Origin: an uncultured Paracoccaceae bacterium
GTDB taxonomy: Bacteria; Pseudomonadota; Alphaproteobacteria; Rhizobiales; Rhizobiaceae
Direction of reading: 5' to 3'
Length of the DNA: 48,082 nucleotides
Assembly: GCA_937873685.1 (NCBI GenBank)
Contig: CALMYO010000201.1
Span: forward strand, 1 to 48,082
Positions 44,792 to 48,082 of the stretch are shown one piece after another (position 1 is the first letter of the stretch; every line of letters starts with the position of its first letter). A model generated the notes under the pieces. It made no database searches. It was not told the origin of the DNA and saw only the letters and a program-made list of their open reading frames with translations. The position numbers were made by a program, and so were the translations under genes.

Positions 44792-45400
44792 TCACCCCGT
44801 CGGCACCCGCGGGTCCTGCACCAGGTAAAACTCCACCACTGGCGTGAAATCGGTGATCAGGAAGCCGAAGCGGCCGGTGCGTTCCGGGTCGATGACGCCC
44901 TCATAAAAGCGCAGCCGGTCGAACGGCTCGAAGCTGTCGCGAAATCGCGCATAGGCGTCGGCGAACACCGTCTCGCTGTCCTGCCGGCGCTGGTCGAAGG
45001 AAAGCCCGTCGCCATAGACAGAAGGCGTGCCGCGTTTTTCCTGCAATTCGAATTCGAACTCCACCCAGGGCAGGCCGGAATCGTTGCGCGTCACCAGCCG
45101 CAGATGCAGGAAGCCGTTGGCGTCATCGCCGATCGACGAGAAAGGCCGGATTGGCGCGTGGATGCGGATCACGAGCGTCACCGGTCCGGCGCCGGCGATC
45201 GCCTGGCTGATTACGACCGGATCGTCGCGCTTGCCGGTGCCCGATACGCCAAGAATGCGGAACCCGCCTGTTTCGTCGGAGAAACTGTAGACGCCCGCCC
45301 GCCACGCGCCGTCATCCGTGCGCAGTTCCTGCGTTCGCGCCTCGCTGCACAAGACGAGTTGCGCGAGGAGGAGAAAGCCAAGGCCATTCGCGCCACGCAT
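44792..45400 (-). CDS. Exported protein of unknown function
   Basis: A 202-residue protein with an N-terminal signal peptide (about residues 1-23, MRGANGLGFLLLAQLVLCSE) and a beta-rich mature part. Recognisable stretches are WRAGVYSFSDETGGFRILGVSG, LVIRIHAPIRPFSSIGDDANGF and LRFYEGVIDPERTGRFGFLI. I cannot assign a family; the pattern suggests a periplasmic beta-sandwich. It converges with the metallopeptidase gene across the inverted repeat and is divergent from the RTX gene. The start at 45400 is an ATG preceded by purine-rich sequence. Confidence 0.72.
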   Translation of the reverse strand: MRGANGLGFLLLAQLVLCSEARTQELRTDDGAWRAGVYSFSDETGGFRILGVSGTGKRDDPVVISQAIAGAGPVTLVIRIHAPIRPFSSIGDDANGFLHLRLVTRNDSGLPWVEFEFELQEKRGTPSVYGDGLSFDQRRQDSETVFADAYARFRDSFEPFDRLRFYEGVIDPERTGRFGFLITDFTPVVEFYLVQDPRVPTG

Positions 45401-45704
45401 ACGCCATCATAGGCGCGCGCCGAGCAGCCGCAAGCGCCGCCGAACCGTTCGGCCGTCACATCGGCGTGAAAACATGCCGTTCACGGGCATACCCGTTTGA
45501 ACTTCGTCGAGCCGGATCAGATCATCCGTTTGGTCCGAAAATTCCTGGCCGTAAATCGCGGAAAAACGGAGGAAAATCGCCGAATATCGTGCGGAGCAGA
45601 ATGGTTGTCATTTGACCGATTTGCCACCTTCGGGTTCAGGATTCGGGCGAATGACCGGTCGTTGAACCGCAATATCATGGCCCTGCGGCGATGATCTCAC
45701 GCCA

Positions 45705-45722
45705 ATACCCCATTTGGGGTAT
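45705..45722. promoter_or_regulatory. 18-bp perfect dyad before the RTX gene
   Basis: ATACCCCATTTGGGGTAT is a perfect palindrome (eight-base arms, TT centre), the size of LuxR-type or other dimeric activator sites. It is ten bases upstream of a CtrA box and about 180 bases before the RTX start. The binding protein is not identified. Confidence 0.55.
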
Positions 45723-45731
45723 GCGCATTGA

Positions 45732-45747
45732 TTAAAATCTGTTTAAC
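45732..45747 (+). promoter_or_regulatory. CtrA box, full consensus TTAA-N7-TTAAC
   Basis: TTAA at 45732-45735 and TTAAC at 45743-45747 are separated by exactly seven bases. This is the complete alphaproteobacterial CtrA site. It suggests cell-cycle or motility-linked control of the RTX gene. The rest of 45401-45904 (504 bases) has no supported gene. Confidence 0.65.
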
Positions 45748-45829
45748 TTCCCAAGCCGATGCACCGGATTCTGGCCAGCCAGCCAAATCTCAGGTGTGCG
45801 CGGGCTTATTGGGGCAAGCCCTTGGAACC

Positions 45830-45848
45830 GCCCGGCGGAGCGCCGGGC
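45830..45848 (+). other. GC-rich hairpin in the RTX gene leader
   Basis: GCCCGGCG and CGCCGGGC form a perfect eight-base stem around GAG, ending 56 bases before the RTX start. It is probably in the 5' untranslated leader and may influence translation or transcript stability. Confidence 0.5.
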
Positions 45849-45904
45849 ACAAACGAACAACGGCGCGAAACAGGAAAAAGCGCCGCCAATCGGGAGCTTG
45901 AACC

Positions 45905-48082
45905 ATGGCAAACTTCGTCATTACAGGAACCGCGTCTTCGAACGCGGTCAACACGCCCGCCTTCGATTTTTCCGGCCCCGCGGTCGCCGGCGACCAGGTC
46001 TGGGTCGATGAATCCGGCGATGTCTACGCACTCGGTACCGGAACGGGATCCTACGGCATCGACGGCGACAACACCGGCAACCACTATGTCGAGGTGCACG
46101 GCCAGGTGATCTCGTTCCATTCCGACGGCATCTATCTCGGCCAGTCGATTGCCGGCGGCGGCAACAACGAGGTGATCGTCGGCAAGACCGGTTCGGTCTC
46201 GTCTGCCGCGCAGGACGCCATTCGCATGAACGGCGAGAACAATTACACCTTCGTTGCCGGCACTGTGTTCGGCTACAACAACGCCTATCAGGCGACCTGG
46301 ACCAACCAGCGCGTCGTCGTCACCGCGGACGGGTCGATGACCTCGCGCTCCGGAACGGCGGTCTATGCCACCGGCTCCGGCAGTCACAACCTGCAGAATG
46401 CGGGCGAGATCTACAGCGCCGATCTCGGCGGCGTCTATTTCACCGGCGGCGATTCCACCGTCGACAACAAGGGGTCGATCGGCGGCGAGCAGAACGGCGT
46501 CGAGATGCTGAACGGTAACAACCACGTCACCAACTCGGGCAATATTTCCGGCGGCGACGAGGCGGTATTCTTCGGCAGCGGCCTGAACGGTGGCGCCAGC
46601 ACGCTGCTCAACACCGGCACCATCACCGCGCATGACTTTACAGACACGCCGCAGGTTTCCTATGGCGTGCTCGCCGAGGACGGCCACAACACCATCACCA
46701 ACACCGGCGACATCGTCGCCACCCATTTCGGCGTCTATTTCGATGTCGATGTGACCGCCAACAACCAGAACTACGACGTGCTGACCAACACCGGCACGAT
46801 CCAGGGCGACTCGGCGGCAGTTTGGGCGGAAACCTCCAATGTCAACATCGTCAACGATGGCGCCATCTCCGGTCGCGCAGATGGCATTGTCGTCACCGGC
46901 AGCGCCGCCCGCATCACCAACAACGTCAAGATCAACGCCGGGCTGAACGGCATCGAGACCGGAACGGCGCTTGCCCCGACAGTCGACAACGTGATCGAGA
47001 ACGACGGCTCGATCACCGCCGGCGGCGACGGCATCCGCGATTGGTCCGGCGGATCGCTGATCACCAATGACGGCTCGATCTCGGCCGCCTTCAACGGCAT
47101 CTATTCCACTGGCGCCACGGTGATGGCGGTCAACAACGGCTCGATCTCTGTCGAAGCCAACTGGGGCATTCGCCTGGAAGGCGATGGTGGCTACATCGCC
47201 AACAACGGCGACATCGCCACCAGCGACCAGGACGGCGTGTGGGCGCAGGGCGACAATATACAAGTCTCCAACACCGGCACGATCGAAAGCGCAGATGACG
47301 GAATCTATCACGAGGGCGACGGCGGCAATGTCATCAACGCCAGTTCCGGCGTGATCAATGCCGAGCAGGTCGGCGTCAGGATGGTCAACAACGCGACCGG
47401 CGGCAATATGATCGTCAACGAAGGACTGATCACATCCCGCGACAATGACGGCGTATTGATCACCTCCCAGAACAACGAAACCTTCGTCAATCGCGGCCAG
47501 GTTTCGGCGCAGGACTTCTCCAATACGGACAACGCGCTTCATGTCTCCAGTGACACGGGAGAAACGGCGCTGATTGTCAATGAAGGGACGCTGAGCGCCT
47601 GGTCCAAGGCCGTCGATCTTGGCAGCGGCGATGAATACGTCATCAACACCGGCTTCATCTACGGGGACGTCGAACTCGGCGCCGGTAACGACACCTTCGA
47701 CGGCCGCGGCGGCTATGTCGGTTCGGAAGTGCGCGGCGAATCCGGCGACGATACCTACATCGTCGATCTGACCAGCCAGTTCTCCTTCTCGGAAGCCTCG
47801 GGCGAGGGCAATGACACCGTGCGCGCCGACATGGACTACGTGCTCGGCGACAATCTGGAAAACCTCACCCTGATCGGCGTCGACTCCTGGTCCGGCACGG
47901 GTAATGCCGAGGCCAACCTCATCACCGGCAACAGCGCCGACAACACGCTGTCCGGCCGCGAGGGCGCCGACACCTTGCTTGGCGGCAATGGCGACGACCT
48001 GCTGGAAGGCGGCGCCGGTGGCGATTCCATCGACGGCGGCGCGGGTGTCGACACCGCCAGCTACGCCAACGCCGCCGGGCCG
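45905..48082 (+). CDS. Large repeat and RTX (haemolysin-type calcium-binding) surface protein, N-terminal part
   Basis: The frame opens at ATG 45905 (GGGAG upstream) and is still open at the window end, giving 726 visible residues. From about residue 35 to 590 the protein repeats short units of the kind NTGTI, NDGSI and NNGDI followed by a GV-Y or DGI turn, every 20-45 residues, which predicts a right-handed beta-solenoid. Residues 595-665 are a linker with aspartate-rich strands (GDVELGAGNDTFDGRGG). From about 680 RTX nonapeptides appear (GNGDDLLEGGAGGDSIDGG). No N-terminal signal peptide is present, so type I secretion through a C-terminal signal is expected. It is likely an adhesin or matrix protein. 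Confidence 0.85.
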   Translation, partial: MANFVITGTASSNAVNTPAFDFSGPAVAGDQVWVDESGDVYALGTGTGSYGIDGDNTGNHYVEVHGQVISFHSDGIYLGQSIAGGGNNEVIVGKTGSVSSAAQDAIRMNGENNYTFVAGTVFGYNNAYQATWTNQRVVVTADGSMTSRSGTAVYATGSGSHNLQNAGEIYSADLGGVYFTGGDSTVDNKGSIGGEQNGVEMLNGNNHVTNSGNISGGDEAVFFGSGLNGGASTLLNTGTITAHDFTDTPQVSYGVLAEDGHNTITNTGDIVATHFGVYFDVDVTANNQNYDVLTNTGTIQGDSAAVWAETSNVNIVNDGAISGRADGIVVTGSAARITNNVKINAGLNGIETGTALAPTVDNVIENDGSITAGGDGIRDWSGGSLITNDGSISAAFNGIYSTGATVMAVNNGSISVEANWGIRLEGDGGYIANNGDIATSDQDGVWAQGDNIQVSNTGTIESADDGIYHEGDGGNVINASSGVINAEQVGVRMVNNATGGNMIVNEGLITSRDNDGVLITSQNNETFVNRGQVSAQDFSNTDNALHVSSDTGETALIVNEGTLSAWSKAVDLGSGDEYVINTGFIYGDVELGAGNDTFDGRGGYVGSEVRGESGDDTYIVDLTSQFSFSEASGEGNDTVRADMDYVLGDNLENLTLIGVDSWSGTGNAEANLITGNSADNTLSGREGADTLLGGNGDDLLEGGAGGDSIDGGAGVDTASYANAAGP

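Noticed and set aside
45497-45694. 65-codon open frame before the RTX gene
   Set aside because: Start lacks a ribosome site, composition is unlike coding sequence here, and no family is recognised.

Overview
The window is high-GC, densely coded chromosomal DNA of an alphaproteobacterium, most likely a Rhizobiales member close to Mesorhizobium/Phyllobacteriaceae. The evidence is the order feuP-feuQ next to the cytochrome c maturation genes (cycHJKL = ccmIEFH), followed by degP, an OmpR-type two-component pair, glnE and a PleC-type kinase. The 3' end of an RcGTA-like gene transfer agent cluster, a full CtrA box and rhizobial-style palindromic repeats agree with this.

Layout. 1-6430: last genes of a GTA tail cluster (tape measure end, two tail-tip proteins, NlpC/P60 peptidase, large host-specificity protein) and a small holin-like membrane protein. 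6500-9524: small exported FeuN-like protein, FeuP/FeuQ and a lipoprotein. 9662-16852: the ccmI-ccmE-ccmF-ccmH operon, interrupted between ccmF and ccmH. 16916-28395: a broken hydrolase-OsmC gene, DegP protease, response regulator and kinase, GlnE, EF-hand protein and PleC. 28579-41267: aminopeptidase N, an orphan xanthine-dehydrogenase-type molybdenum subunit, two transporters, uracil-DNA glycosylase, small Sel1-like, DUF2147 and GST proteins, and AMP nucleosidase. 41274-43573: an accessory restriction-modification cassette (C5 methyltransferase, GIY-YIG nuclease, Vsr). 43718-48082: an exported metallopeptidase, an exported protein of unknown role and the first 726 residues of a large repeat/RTX surface protein, cut by the window end.

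The most unusual part is 13250-16394. A hicAB toxin-antitoxin pair sits inside the ccm operon with start/stop overlaps to ccmF and ccmH. Its hicA gene is split by a 2,652-bp transposon (13333-15984) with 22-bp perfect terminal inverted repeats and an 8-bp target duplication. The transposon encodes an IS1-type DDE transposase and three passenger genes: two very small proteins and a P63C-domain protein. The divergent control region holds a near-consensus promoter that would give a leaderless transposase mRNA, with repeated candidate operator motifs. Excision in silico restores an intact hicA.

Other signals are a 182-bp palindromic repeat inserted in frame inside the ATP-binding domain of a histidine kinase, an in-frame stop splitting the hydrolase-OsmC gene, a shared PhoP-box-like direct repeat before two small exported or membrane proteins, and an 18-bp dyad plus CtrA box before the RTX gene. 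All functional assignments rest on motif recognition and gene order; no database search was run.
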